NCBI GenBank assembly: GCA_001247695.2
Contig: LGRX02035315.1
Coordinates: forward strand, 1 to 64,000
DNA: 64,000 nucleotides
Source of the DNA: Cymbomonas tetramitiformis
Lineage: Eukaryota > Chlorophyta > Pyramimonadophyceae > Pyramimonadales > Pyramimonadaceae
Reading direction: 5' to 3'
The first letter of the stretch is position 1, and each line of letters begins with the position of its first letter. Position numbers and translations under genes: made by a program. This document shows positions 20,705 to 31,314 of the stretch, one piece after another. The notes beneath the pieces are model-generated. The model was not told the origin of the DNA, did not search any database, and was given only the letters and a program-made list of their open reading frames with translations.

Positions 20705-22100
20705 ATGATGCAAAACGCCAACACGGGGCGCTCACCTCCCACGTCGCCCACGTTGACACCCAGGCGTGCTGGAGGGCGCCAGCCCAGTCAGCGCAGCACG
20801 AGAGGAGCCGCTGCTACTGGGGAGCCCACTGGCAAGGGCGCTAAGGGCACCTACAAGGCGCCCTCTCCTGGCCAGCCGCCGAAGGCTGCGACAGCGACAG
20901 GTGAGCCGGACTTCCACATACCAAAAAGGAAGCCATCGTTGTCAGCCACGGCCCTTGAGTTTCGCAGCCTCATGACACCTCTGGAAACTGGACCGACCTG
21001 TGTGACACCTCCAATGGAGGAAGCGGTAACGGTACCTAGGCCATAACCTAATCCGCCACAGCGTCATGCAAGGGTGATGTCACCGCGGGTGCTGACAGTT
21101 TCCACACCTGGTGCAGGGCTGAATATGAGGGCGACCCCTAAGCGCTATGCCAGCATGGTCACACCTTCGCTTGGCATAATGAGGCCGCTTGGAGCCCGCG
21201 ATAGGAGCCCTCCACCGCCTCGTCAGCGAAGCCCGCCTCGAGCTCGTGACCAGAGTCCTCCACCGCCGCGCCGCAGGGGCCCACCGCGAAACCGCGACCT
21301 GAGCCTTCCTGCTCCTCGACAGAGGAGCCCCTCTTCAGCATCCCACAGGGGTACGCCGCACACATGGTCTGGAGCCACGGTGATGACATCTCTGCATGGA
21401 CCACTGCCGACGCCATTCAGTGAGAACGCGTCCCAGCGTGAGCCCGCGGGAGCGGTTTCCGCCATACCAGCGACTTACGCCCGGACGCCTTCTGCGACAG
21501 TGCTGAGAGAAATGACAACTGCACCTGAGCCTGACCGCGAGATGAGCGCCACCTTGGAGCGCAGAGACTTTCTGGCCGATTCGCACCCGCCGAGCTCGCC
21601 TCATCTTGGACCCTCACGCTCTGACGTGGCCGATTGGCGACTTCGCAAGCTGCAGGGTGCGAATCTCGCTTTGACTTCGCGCCGTGACCAAGGGGGTGTG
21701 GGGGCAGCGGGGAGTCCAGATGGCATAGGCCATAGGACCGTTGGCGAACCCACTTCACTCTCAATGCATCCAACTCCCTCCTCAACGAGCAACGGGGAGG
21801 TGGGGGCAGCGGGTAGGACAGTTGGCTCCGGCTTGACGCCCACGCCACATAAGCATGCTAGCATCATCAGGGCCTTCTCTGACTCCACCGATTATTGATA
21901 CGGCTACGGAGCGCAAGGTTATCGGTGACTCTCTGGCAAGGTTGTCGGTGAACCTGGAGTCGGAGATGAACTGCGCGACAACCTCGCTGACTTCCTCACT
22001 GACTCCGGCGATTACGGAGGCGGCTACGGAGACAACTACGGATACGGCTATGCCCGAGTCCCTGTCGAACCGCGAGTCCAGGCCCGAACCTCCTCGCTGA
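20705..22100 (+). pseudogene. gag N-terminal part, Pro/Ser/Arg-rich
   Basis: Begins MMQNANTGRSPPTS. A second frame (21,074-21,898) contains repeated RSPPPPRQRSPP-like blocks, resembling RS/SP low-complexity domains, then Thr-rich sequence. Stops and frame changes at about 21,043 and 21,896 break it. Similarity to gag is by position only; low-complexity sequence gives no family. Confidence 0.4.
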
Positions 22101-23908
22101 CCTCATCGACTACGGAGCAGCCGGTCAGTACAATCAGATCAATCAGTTCTTCTCAAATGCCTGACCCTCTGCTGTCAGGGAGGTCAGAGCATCGGCATCA
22201 GCAGCCGCACCCAGTCACCTTGCTGAGGCGTTCCATCGGTCTCGCCGCCTATCAACCGCCTTCCCTTCCAGTCTCTGAACCACCCTCTCAGGCCGATGTC
22301 CTCAATCAAATCCCGGTCAGAAACTTATCACAGAGCCACCACTCAGTGAATCAGCCTTCACGCCGGAAAAGACGCCATCAGAGATAAGAGCAGCATCATC
22401 AGCGACTGGCAGATCAGCGCAGGGAACAGATCACCGACCTTGCCTCAGTCAGAACGCCCTCAACTGCCTCGATCCCAGGGATGAACTATCCGCATCAGGA
22501 CCTCGTGCGGACCCAGATGATGGAGGAAGTCTCAGAGTACATGCAGAATCCACATCAGCACGTGCTTCAACACTATCCTCATATGTTCTCTAGCAACCTC
22601 GCAGCGATCGCGCCACCTTTGACGCCGGATCATCATGCCTTCAGATGGGCGGGCTTATTACCAAGCGCGCCGTCGCCGGCAGCGAGATCCGGCCCGATGC
22701 CGGCACCATCAGCCGGCCCAGCTCCGGCACCGGCTCAGCCAGCTCCGGCACCGGTTCAACCCGCTCCGGCACCGGTTCAACCAGATCCGCCGGCACCGGC
22801 TGATCCGCCGGCTCCTGGCTCATCTCCTTCCCCGTCTGAATCAACCGATCCCGATCATCCACCGCCGGACTGTCCACCGCCCTCCAACCATGGCGACTCA
22901 CGTCCCCGACGTCTAGATGTGCTACTCTGGACCTTGGAGGGAGCATCCTTCTAGTTGAGAAATCACTTGTCTTCTTCCTCGGTGACCTTCAGCCATGGAG
23001 CGGAGGCGCACTACTCCTACCGGCTGCCCACCATGCCCAGTAACGCCAGTCAACCCACGTCCGACCTCAATCAAATGTGGATGACTATGCGGCACATCGG
23101 GGTGGACATCCAGGACCTGGCGCAGCACTGGACAATGCGTACTCCTCTTCGCCTGACTGACATTCAAGACAGCGATGCTTTCACCTTGCAAGTGGAGAAA
23201 ACGCAAGTGGACGACGCTGAACGCCGTATTGGAACATAGCAGAGGCGCCTGCCATTATACTCCTGGGTGACCATCTCTGACAACGCTTTGGAGTCAGAAC
23301 TGACCGAATTTGATCCGATGGGACTTCAAGTTTGGGCAGCATTCACGGCCACCGAGGAGTACTTGTTCCGAGAGATGGGTGTCGGGCCCCGCCTCAGCCA
23401 GCAGACTTCCACCACTGTACCAGCGAGACTGGGCGCCACACGGTTTCGCCTAGCGTTCCCAGCGCAGCGGGGGACAGATCGCCCGGAAATTCCTTGTCAG
23501 CGGCTCCTGGACTCCTGCCGGTGGATTAGCGCCTCGCTCAATTTCCGGGACACCACGACCTCATGGGAGCAGGTTCTCCCAGCGATGTCTACTGGGAGTC
23601 CAAGACGGTGGCCGATGTGCTCAAGCTGATCAGGGACGTCCCCATGTATCCCTCCTCTCCAGAATTGGTCACCACCGACGCAGACATTGCCGCGTTTCCA
23701 CCCTTCTCCGAAGCGCTGGGCAATTTTATGTCGATGGGCGTGGTCACGTTCGCCTTGGGCCGTATGCGTTCTTACCGCCTGGACATGACCATCATCACCA
23801 TGCCGGAGATATTGAAGGAAGTGGCGTAGCGCTGCAGCCGCGGTCTTTAACCTTTCTCAAGCAAAGGGAATCCTGAATTCTGAAGCCTAGAATCGGCGTT
23901 ATGCCACC
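22101..23908 (+). pseudogene. gag middle part, broken
   Basis: Frames 22,481-22,954 (with a PAPAPVQP tandem), 22,955-23,239, 23,267-23,629 and 23,563-23,829 succeed each other with stops between. The last contains DVYWESKTVADVLKLIRDVP and other alpha-helical, capsid-like sequence. I cannot name the fold. Confidence 0.4.
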
Positions 23909-24724
23909 TTGGCACCTTTCCTGGCCGACGTAGCAAGGAGCGTGCTGGACGACATCGCGTTGGTGGGACTAGCGGGGACAGTCTTGCGCATGACTCAGCG
24001 AAGAGAGGAGAACGCCAGACTGTTCGCCACTCGCTTGGTCTCCTGGCACGAGTTCGTGCAGTTGTTGGCGGACGCCATGCCAAACTTTCACGCCATCAGC
24101 CAGCAGCAGCTGTTATACCAGTTCTGGTATGGACTGCGACTGAAGCAAGCCGTGATGGATCGCCTCATCGAGGATCGGTTAGACCTGCAGAGTCCGGCTG
24201 GATGGGAAGTCAATCATCCCGGATCCACCGCTCTGCAGCATATCATCACGGTGGCCACCAAGCTGGAGCGCGGCGAAGCTTTGACTACAGCGCGAACCTC
24301 CCCTACTTCAGCACCATCGACCCGCAATCCTGCCTGGAGGAATGGTCGCTCTTCTTCGAGACTTAACGCAGTGCAAGACGCTAGGGAGGAGGACGAGGCG
24401 GATCCTGGTGCCGCGGACCTTAGAGTGCAACATTTCGTGCCTCCCAGTCCCGCGGGATTGACCAGACCGCCACGCAGATGCTACGTCTGCAACTCACATT
24501 CCCATTTATGGGCTAACTGCCCCGACGAGGCCAAGAAGCAAGCATGGGTCGCCGATGCACCAACTCGTTTAGCGCGTCGCTGCGCCGCTAACGAATCTCA
24601 CATCGCGGCGCTGGAGACAGAATGGGAAGATTTAGAGGAGGAAGCTGAAGCTTTGGAGTATTTTCAGAGCGAGGAATCGGCCGCAACGTCCTCCTCGGGT
24701 CAGCAGTCTGCAGAGGAGGACTAG
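23909..24724 (+). CDS. gag C-terminal part with CCHC zinc knuckle
   Basis: 271 codons. The helical N-terminal two thirds include FVQLLADAMPNFH...LLYQFWYGLRLKQAVMDRL, typical of a retrotransposon gag capsid region. A zinc knuckle CYVCNSHSHLWANC fits C-x2-C-x4-H-x4-C. The end is acidic (EEDLEEEAEALEYF). It binds element RNA in known families. The ORF is uninterrupted and stops at 24,722. Confidence 0.72.
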   Translation: MAPFLADVARSVLDDIALVGLAGTVLRMTQRREENARLFATRLVSWHEFVQLLADAMPNFHAISQQQLLYQFWYGLRLKQAVMDRLIEDRLDLQSPAGWEVNHPGSTALQHIITVATKLERGEALTTARTSPTSAPSTRNPAWRNGRSSSRLNAVQDAREEDEADPGAADLRVQHFVPPSPAGLTRPPRRCYVCNSHSHLWANCPDEAKKQAWVADAPTRLARRCAANESHIAALETEWEDLEEEAEALEYFQSEESAATSSSGQQSAEED

Positions 24725-26848
24725 ATGTCCTCCCGCCGGCAGCGCGCACGTATGGGTAACCGCCCTTGGGCGAAAAGCACTGCTTTCGCCCGCAACCGAG
24801 GTACTACTGGTGAGGATCCTCAACCACCCCCTAACCCTCTGGCTGCTCGAGGATATGGGTTCACTTGGTCTGTCGATCACCGACGACAACGCTATCTCGA
24901 CAGGACCAGACTCCTGCAAGATGAACCCTCCTTGACCAAGACCGTTGTTTACACAACGAACCTTTCCACTGAAGAAAGCCGGCGAGAACATCACCTGGTG
25001 TCCCGGCGCAGCGAAGATCGCCCAGTTTGTCGCCTGAGCGCTACAAGCCTCCCGTTATGTTCAGTGTGGATCGCAACTTTGGGACTGGTGACCATTGTCC
25101 AGTTCCACGACGTGAGCGTGGCGTAACGCCCCGCGTTGAACCCTCAGACCTTGGGGATGACCCTAACCCTAACCCTGACCCTGACCCTGACCCTGACCCT
25201 GTAGGATGATGGAAGTGACCGAGATGAAGAAACGGAGTGGACCTTCAACCCACTGAGTACCCCCTGGCGCAACACTTCTCGGCAGCAGGTTCCGAGGAAA
25301 GCTCCGGTGGAGCGCATGCACGCCTTGCGGTAGCGGATGCAAGATGTAACGCTACCCGCTGTGTCACACCCTTTGGACGACAGTGGGGAGCAAGGGGGTG
25401 AGACTCCAAAAGCCGGTCTAGCTTCAAAGCCCCCACCTTTTAAACTTCGACATGAGGTGTTTCCTTCGACGTCTCGACTAGCGGCGTGTCCAGTTTCGGC
25501 GACGAGTGCGCCAATCTCGAGCGCAGCGCGCAAGCGCACTGGGATACCTCGCAGCAGAACTCCGAAGACTACACGGGAGCGACTGCGGCATGAAGCAGAG
25601 GTTACAAGGTTGGGAGATGATTCACCGGGACCTCGAGCAGAGTCGCTGGCCAACCGCACGCGGGCTTGGAGGGAGATGACGCACCCTGAGCACATGGCTG
25701 CGGTGGCACTGGTAAAGGAGAATGAGAAATGGAGAGACGCGTGGGTGCCGGAAGGATGGCGCAGATACCGCCGCCGTTGGTACCGATGGCACGGGAAGGT
25801 CTCACCTAACCTGACGGTGACAGAGGAAGCAGTTCAGCTATCTCTGGAGACCGAATGCGGTACTATTCCTGGTTCTGGTGGAGATGTGGGAATTCCTGAC
25901 GCCTGGTGCAACCTGTACCGGGTGCATCAATGGAATCAACGCGAAAGGGAAGCTGCGGAGGATGCCGCTCACATGGCTCTATCACCCGAGGGGAATATCG
26001 CTACCCCCTCCCTGGACTCCGCTGAGCCAGCAGATACGAATCCTGAGGCCATCTGGATCTGACCTTATCTTCTTCGAGTTCTCAGCCGGCAAATTCGGGG
26101 GACACCCCGGACTTCGAGGATTCCCACAGGTTGCTCAACGTATGGAGCTAATGGAGCGACAGTTGGCTGCCGCCAGATCTGATGGCACCCGAAGCGTGCT
26201 GACAACGGTGACAGAAGGAGTTGAGCCAACTCCCCTGAACCCCATCCAGGAGGAAACGCATCTGAAATTGCTGCTGACCATCCAGAAACAACAACGCCAC
26301 CGTCTGCGGCCGATTCTGGAAGGCGACGAAGCTGTAACAACACCAGCAAAAGTCACCGACGCTCCGCCAACTCACCTGGAGGAAGAATCTAACCCCTTCA
26401 ATCAAATTTCCGAACCAGAAGGTAATTTTGGGGAAGAAGAGGAGGAAGAGGTTGTCCTCCAATCACTCAGCTCTTATCCTCTGGAAAGTCGCACGCAGAA
26501 CCGCGCCAGACGACGCGCTCAAGGACAAGAGCGACGCGCTAAGGAGCGCCAGCGGCAAGCCGCCCGCGACCTGGAGGGTGGGTGGTATTTTGGTCCTGAT
26601 CCTCTTCCTCAGCCTGCACCCCCTCGCACGCAACCTATCAAATCCAAGCAGCGCGTACCTCTACACCATCCGATACGAGTAGCCATCTGTGCACATCTGC
26701 GACGCGACGGTCAAGTAATGTGGAACCAGGACAGCCAGCTGACCGCAGTTCGGGACAAAGAGGAAACGTTGCTCCGAAGCAACGTTTCCAACAGGCCTCA
26801 ACCAGACTCCTGGAGCCCAGTGATAGACGGGACTAGAAGTTCCGCGCG
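24725..26848 (+). pseudogene. Region of unknown coding content between gag and integrase
   Basis: ORFs at 24,725-25,126, 25,337-26,062 and 26,077-26,867 have retroelement-like composition. They include WSVDHRRQRYLDRTRLLQ, an Arg/Trp-rich KWRDAWVPEGWRRYRRR and an EEEEEEVV run. None shows the xxDD box, LPFG or RNase H residues. This is where protease, RT and RNase H would be expected, so a large deletion or a non-autonomous design is likely. Confidence 0.4.
25162..25202 (+). repeat. Telomere-like short repeat
   Basis: Two CCCTAA-type hexamers followed by four CCCTGA hexamers inside the gypsy element. The pattern equals degenerate TTAGGG-type repeats read on the other strand. Too short to be a former telomere; it translates as (DP)n in one frame. 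Confidence 0.6.
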
Positions 26849-27240
26849 GACATGTTCGAATTTTTGAGTCACGAGTATGGACCTTTTGAGGTGGACGCTT
26901 GTTGTGACTTGGGCGGGAAGAATCGTCTGGTAAACCGCTACTGGACGGACTGTTTGAAGGAGAACTGACGAGGATTAAATGTCTGGTGCAATCCTCTAAC
27001 CATCTGACCATCGAGGCCGTATTGAGGAAGTATGTGGAAGAATGGCGCCTGGACCTTGAAAATACCTCCGCCCTCTTTATCCTTCCTGACTTCCAGTCCC
27101 GCATGCCTCAATGGCGACAGCTGTTGGGATCAGCTGGAATGAGAGTGGAATATATCATAACCACCCATGACGCTCAAGGAGAACCAGTGCAGATGTGCGC
27201 CGCTGGACCTTCCATGGCCTCTGTTGGTGGTATACGCTCC
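26849..27240 (+). pseudogene. MTase-fold-like domain upstream of integrase (decayed)
   Basis: Reads FEFLSHEYGPFEVDACC, NRYWTDCLKEN, then TGA, then GLNVWCNP, where the frame shifts. It resumes as HLTIEAVLRKYVEEWRL...ALFILPDFQSRMPQW. The WCNP(P) phrase and the following helix/strand order resemble the NPPW/F domain of the PAT elements in this window and of related algal retroelements. A second frameshift lies near 27,190. Family call is by motif memory, so moderate. Confidence 0.4.
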
Positions 27241-28810
27241 CCCTGCACAACAGCGCGTCAAGCGAGAACGGAGAACGAGTTCACCTCCCCCTATCGTGCG
27301 TACTGGAGAGGCGGCCAGCGTCCGGGACCTCCACCACCAGATATCAGGAGGCCAGTTCCTTAAAGCTCTGCAAGCGGAGTATGGGCGATCTGGTCCACTG
27401 CAGACTTTGATGAAGGAAATCCAGGAAGCTCCGCATCAACGCACTCGTGACTTTTGCGTGGTGGGAAAGGTCTTGTGGAGGGTCAGCGCGGGACGCTATC
27501 AGCTGGTCCTGGGAGAAGATTCACCGCTTCGTGAGGTGGTGCTGCAGGAAGCACACGTGTCTGTTTCAGCTGGACATGCTGGAAGGGACAAGACTCTGGA
27601 ACGCGTATTGCGACGCTTTTGGTGGAAAGGAGCCATTTAAGATGTGGGGCGCTGAGTTTCCTCTTGTGCTATCTGTCAAGCGGTGCGGCCAAGGAACTCC
27701 TATCCAGATGGATTGTTAAACCCCCACACCATTCCTACGCGACTGTGGCAAGTGGTCAGCGTGGACTTTGTCACCGGACTCCCGGTCACGGCGCGAATCC
27801 ACGATGCTTTTGCCACCTTCACCTGTAAGCTCAGCAAAATGGTTCATATCATCCCCTTGAACTTCCAGGACACTTCCGCGAAAGTAATTGCTCAAATCTA
27901 CTTCGACCACATCTGAAAACGGCGTGGTGCTCCCATGAAGATTGTCTCCGACCGGGATCCCCGTTTTCAAGACGCTATGTGGAAGGAGTTGATGAGACTT
28001 ATGGGAACCAAAGTGGCTTCCAGCACGCCTTACAACCCTCGTTTTGACGGACAAGCCGAACATACCAACCGAGTGGTGGAGGACATGTTGCGGTCCTTCG
28101 TGGGCAGCAATCCTAAGGACTTGGCTTTGTGGTGCGCTAACGTTGAGTTCGCCATAAATGATACGCGAAGTGATGTGACTGGTTTCACCCCTTGCGAGTT
28201 GGTTCTGGGACACTCTCCCATGTCACAGTTGGACCTGTTTCTGCAAGCCGCTACGGGGCAGCACTCCAAGCGCAAGGGCGGAGAAGGTACAACACACGAG
28301 ATGGCTAGCAAATTCGCGGCCCAGCTGGAGGACGCCCGCACTAAACTGGAACTGGCGCAGCAACGCCAGCGCCATCAATTTGACCAGCGTCACACTGCCA
28401 AATCCTTTCAGTTGGGAGACTTGGTCTGGGTAGATGCCAAGCACCTCACGGAGAACCTCATGAACCGCGAATCCTTCCGGAAGCTGGGACCTCGCTGGCA
28501 CGGGCCTTTACCCATCACCGAGAGGTTCTTCAGTGATCAGCAGAGGGAGCTGCCGGAGATTGACAGAGGCGCTCCGGTGGCTTATCGCCTCAAGTTGCCA
28601 CCGAAATGGCGTATCCATGACGTCTTCGCGCAGCATCGTCTCAAGGAATACCGCACCGCCGAAGAGGCTTTCGCGCTGTGTCAGCAAGTGCCCACTCTCG
28701 CCAAGGTACTCGTGGATGGACAGTCTCAGACCCATGTGTCCAAGATTCTGGCCCGAAGAGTGAAACCTATTCGAGGAGGAAAAGAAGTGGAAGAATTTCT
28801 AGCTCGCTAG
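27167..28810 (+). pseudogene. Retroviral-type integrase (Ty3/gypsy)
   Basis: One frame throughout. The HHCC finger is EAHVSVSAGH...CAIC, with TAA and TGA codons inside it. The core starts VSVDFVTGLP (first Asp), a TGA at about 27,914 follows, then KIVSDRDPRF (second Asp) and FDGQAEHTNR (Glu), with 35 residues between, i.e. DD35E. The C-terminal part (LGPRWHGPLPITERFFSD...WRIHDVFAQHRLKEY) is the GPY/F-like module. A TAG at 28,808 separates it from the methyltransferase ORF in the same frame. At least one stop (TGA from CGA) fits C-to-T decay at CpG. Confidence 0.85.
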
Positions 28811-28855
28811 ACTGGGTACTCTAACGCGCATGATTCCTGGAAGACTCGAGAGTCG

Positions 28856-29770
28856 TTGAACTATGGGGGTGAACTCGAGCAGCTCACCGAGTTCGAACAA
28901 CTGCGACTTTCACGTGAAGGACAAGCTCGTGAAAAAGCCTTACAGGAGGTCAGGATGCAACGGAAGCAGAGGCGGGACCGCGCCAGGACTTTGACTTTCC
29001 TGGACACCTCTGGCGAAGTGGACCCGAATTCTTTGGGCAACTGCCTACATTGCGAGCAGTACTGTCGCTCCTCTGACGCCTTTGTGACGCATCTGGCTCT
29101 CCTGGACTCTATGGTATCTCCTCGCGAGCTGCGCCTACTGGTACTTTTCAGCGGCACTGGTAGTGTAGAGAGAAATTTCCTTTCCTGTTATCTGAATAGC
29201 TCCGTGGTCACCGTAGATCATGATCTTCGATGGCAGCCTACCTACGCTGAGAAGGTACAAGATTGGGATTTCAAGCGTTACGCGCGTGGTTACTTTGACG
29301 TCATTTGGGCTAGTCCACCGTGCACGGAATATAGTCAAGCCAAGACTACTAGGGTGCGACAACTGCGACAGGCTGATGCCTGCGTACGCCGTACACTTCA
29401 AATCCTGGACTACCTAAAACCCAAGCATCGGTTTATGGAGAATCCGATGGGCAGGTTTCCATTCGCGCTGCGATTTCGACCAGTATTCCGCGGTTTACCT
29501 ACTCCGTTATATTGCTCCTATTGTATGTATGGCACTGGATACCGCAAGCCTACCTACATCTGGACGCGGTCGCCTCCCCCAGTGGACCTACGGTATTGTA
29601 CGATGGATACGCCTTGCCTCCACCAACAGACCCTGGGATCACATCCGGAAACTGCTCAACTAGGACCTCATCCTGGGCAACAAGGAACGGGAGTCTCCGC
29701 GCCGTATATCCTCAGCCCGCTGGATTGCTTCGTCAACTCTTCGAGCATCTGTTCGATCAGAAAAGCATAA
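28856..29770 (+). CDS. Cytosine-C5 DNA methyltransferase-like protein
   Basis: 304 uninterrupted codons, in the same frame as the integrase with only one TAG between, so it may be the C-terminal part of a pol polyprotein. Numbered from 28,856: a basic helical lead, a Cys-rich stretch (NCLHCEQYC, 62-70), motif I LFSGTGS (97-103), motif II VDHD, motif IV SPPCTEYS with catalytic Cys156, motif VI ENP (195-197), and an arginine-containing strand YRKPTYIWT like motif VIII. No clear target-recognition domain or motif X. It resembles the short C5-MTases of phages and large viruses more than plant or animal maintenance enzymes. It would transfer methyl from SAM to cytosine. Retrotransposon-borne C5-MTases are known in dinoflagellates and charophytes. 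Confidence 0.82.
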   Translation: MNYGGELEQLTEFEQLRLSREGQAREKALQEVRMQRKQRRDRARTLTFLDTSGEVDPNSLGNCLHCEQYCRSSDAFVTHLALLDSMVSPRELRLLVLFSGTGSVERNFLSCYLNSSVVTVDHDLRWQPTYAEKVQDWDFKRYARGYFDVIWASPPCTEYSQAKTTRVRQLRQADACVRRTLQILDYLKPKHRFMENPMGRFPFALRFRPVFRGLPTPLYCSYCMYGTGYRKPTYIWTRSPPPVDLRYCTMDTPCLHQQTLGSHPETAQLGPHPGQQGTGVSAPYILSPLDCFVNSSSICSIRKA

Positions 29771-29859
29771 CACGCATACACACGCATGCCCGTTCTGTGT
29801 CTGGATCTTAGTTGTTGTACACCTGACGTTGAGTTCTCACCTCATGGTATTGACAAGCT

Positions 29860-29873
29860 AAGAGGGGAGGAGT
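29860..29873 (+). promoter_or_regulatory. Polypurine tract
   Basis: AAGAGGGGAGGAG directly before the 3' LTR, the usual plus-strand primer site in LTR elements. Confidence 0.75.
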
Positions 29874-30988
29874 TGTGCCAGGGGACAGTGGTACATCTAA
29901 GCCGTTCAATTGGCAGGTTGTGCTTCTGTACGACGGGGCAGCTCAATGGTGATATGTACCAAAAGGGACCAAAGAGCCATTGACGTTGTACTCTACGGAC
30001 CGAGAAGGAGCCGAATATTGCTGGCAGAATATTATTGTCACGGCTTCTGGAGCGCTACGCCGTTGAGAGCGTCGGAGGGGTGGCGGCTGGTTTCTGGAAG
30101 ACGCCACTCGAGCGAAGGAGCCAGTAGCGCCATTTTCATTACCGATCAGTAATGCGCGCTGGAAGGCTGCGATTGAGACTGACGAGTATCGCGAAATTCC
30201 ATACACTGGTCGCAAGAAGAAATCGACGACTACGAACAGTGACGATTCGGGTGCAGGCGCTGTGGCCTGGAGTAAGGAGAAGCTGCCAGATTCTGATGAT
30301 GATGATGACATGGGTGCCACTGACAGTAAGCATGACACGGATACTGCCACTCCGAAGTGGGAGTATGACACGCCTGGTGAATCTGACACCGAGGATGACG
30401 TCAGCGAGTTCGATGACCTGGTAGCCGACGATGCTGAGGAACAGGCTGAAGCTCGGAGGGTGAAGAGACAGGAATTGCAATTGATCATGGATGACAAGGG
30501 TGAACTTATCTGGGTGTCAAAGGGCACATCCCCGACATCACCCGTTCAGCCGGAGGATCAATCTATCCCCGAGCAGAAGTTTGATGCCATATCTGGTTGT
30601 ACTCAAGCCCGAGGTGTGGGGACCAAATCTAAGCTGAAGAGTCAACCTAGCAAGGCTGATAATATCGACATTGACGACGAATCTGAGTTGGCCCCTCGGA
30701 GGAACAGGGTCAAAGGCAACTAGATAAGCTCGAGGAAAATTAAAGTGTAGATTCCCTGATCAGGATTTGTATAAGTGGCAGATTATGATTGATGCCAGCC
30801 GACAGAGGACAGATCCATCAGAGTTTTGGAATGCGCGCCCTGAAAGTATAAGACATGAATTGTAGCCCTGTGGAGGTTGTTCTAGCTTGAAGTAATTATT
30901 TGGAAGAGCTTTGTCTCACCCTGTTAAAATACTGGTCAATCTTTCCTGCCATAAAGATATTGCAATTGCTCGATTGTAGCCTTGTTCA
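29874..30988 (+). repeat. 3' LTR (1,115 bp)
   Basis: Starts TGTGCC right after the purine tract and ends TTCA; array sequence resumes at 30,989. The divergence from the 5' LTR is mostly transitions. Confidence 0.9.
29953..30723 (+). pseudogene. LTR-encoded acidic protein, 3' copy
   Basis: Same product as 18,801-19,572 but without the frameshift. Here a TGG codon has become TGA (30,064). After it the frame is open for 219 codons to TAG at 30,721. The two copies together indicate an ancestral frame of about 256 codons. Confidence 0.45.
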
Positions 30989-31242
30989 CGGTGGGAGGAG
31001 GGGGTGAGTGCGGGGAGAACCAAAGCGAGCAAAGCACACACGCACACAGCATGCCGGGTAGCAAGGAGCTCGCCCAGTTTTACACTGCAGGTCCGTTATG
31101 AAAATGTTCCATGTTGGTGCTCGAGCACACGCAAGGCAAATTGAACTAATTCACAGGGGAAACCCAGCTACAATGCACGAGGCTCCACCGAGGTTTCCCC
31201 TACTTGCCCCACAACCCCTCAGCGGCTACGGCGGGCACCTAC

Positions 31243-31314
31243 AAGAATGTCAGCAAGGTCAACAACCCCAGCTGCGTCGGCAGTGCCCCATTGATGCTAT
31301 TGCCACTCACATCC
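31243..31314 (-). CDS. LRR exon 22
   Basis: 72 nt, open. Ser6, Asn8, Ala10, Thr13, Leu17, tail Thr-Phe-Leu (same peptide as exons 10, 12 and 26). Confidence 0.75.

Larger units (their letters stand above)
18722..30988 (+). mobile_element. Ty3/gypsy-type LTR retrotransposon carrying a cytosine methyltransferase ORF
   Basis: 12.27 kb bounded by direct LTRs that start TGTGCC and end TTCA. It interrupts an array unit in the phrase GACTGGT|GGGAGG: the left flank ends TTGGT and the right flank starts CGGTG, so a 4-5 bp target duplication is plausible but altered. A purine tract precedes the 3' LTR. I find a zinc-knuckle gag, an integrase with HHCC and D-D-35-E, and a C5-MTase, but no reverse transcriptase or RNase H in any frame. 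Many frameshifts and nonsense codons make it non-autonomous now. It lies antisense to the LRR exons. Confidence 0.88.

Noticed and set aside
18722..30988. Intact autonomous gypsy element
   Set aside because: RT and RNase H are not found, and gag and integrase contain several stops and frameshifts.
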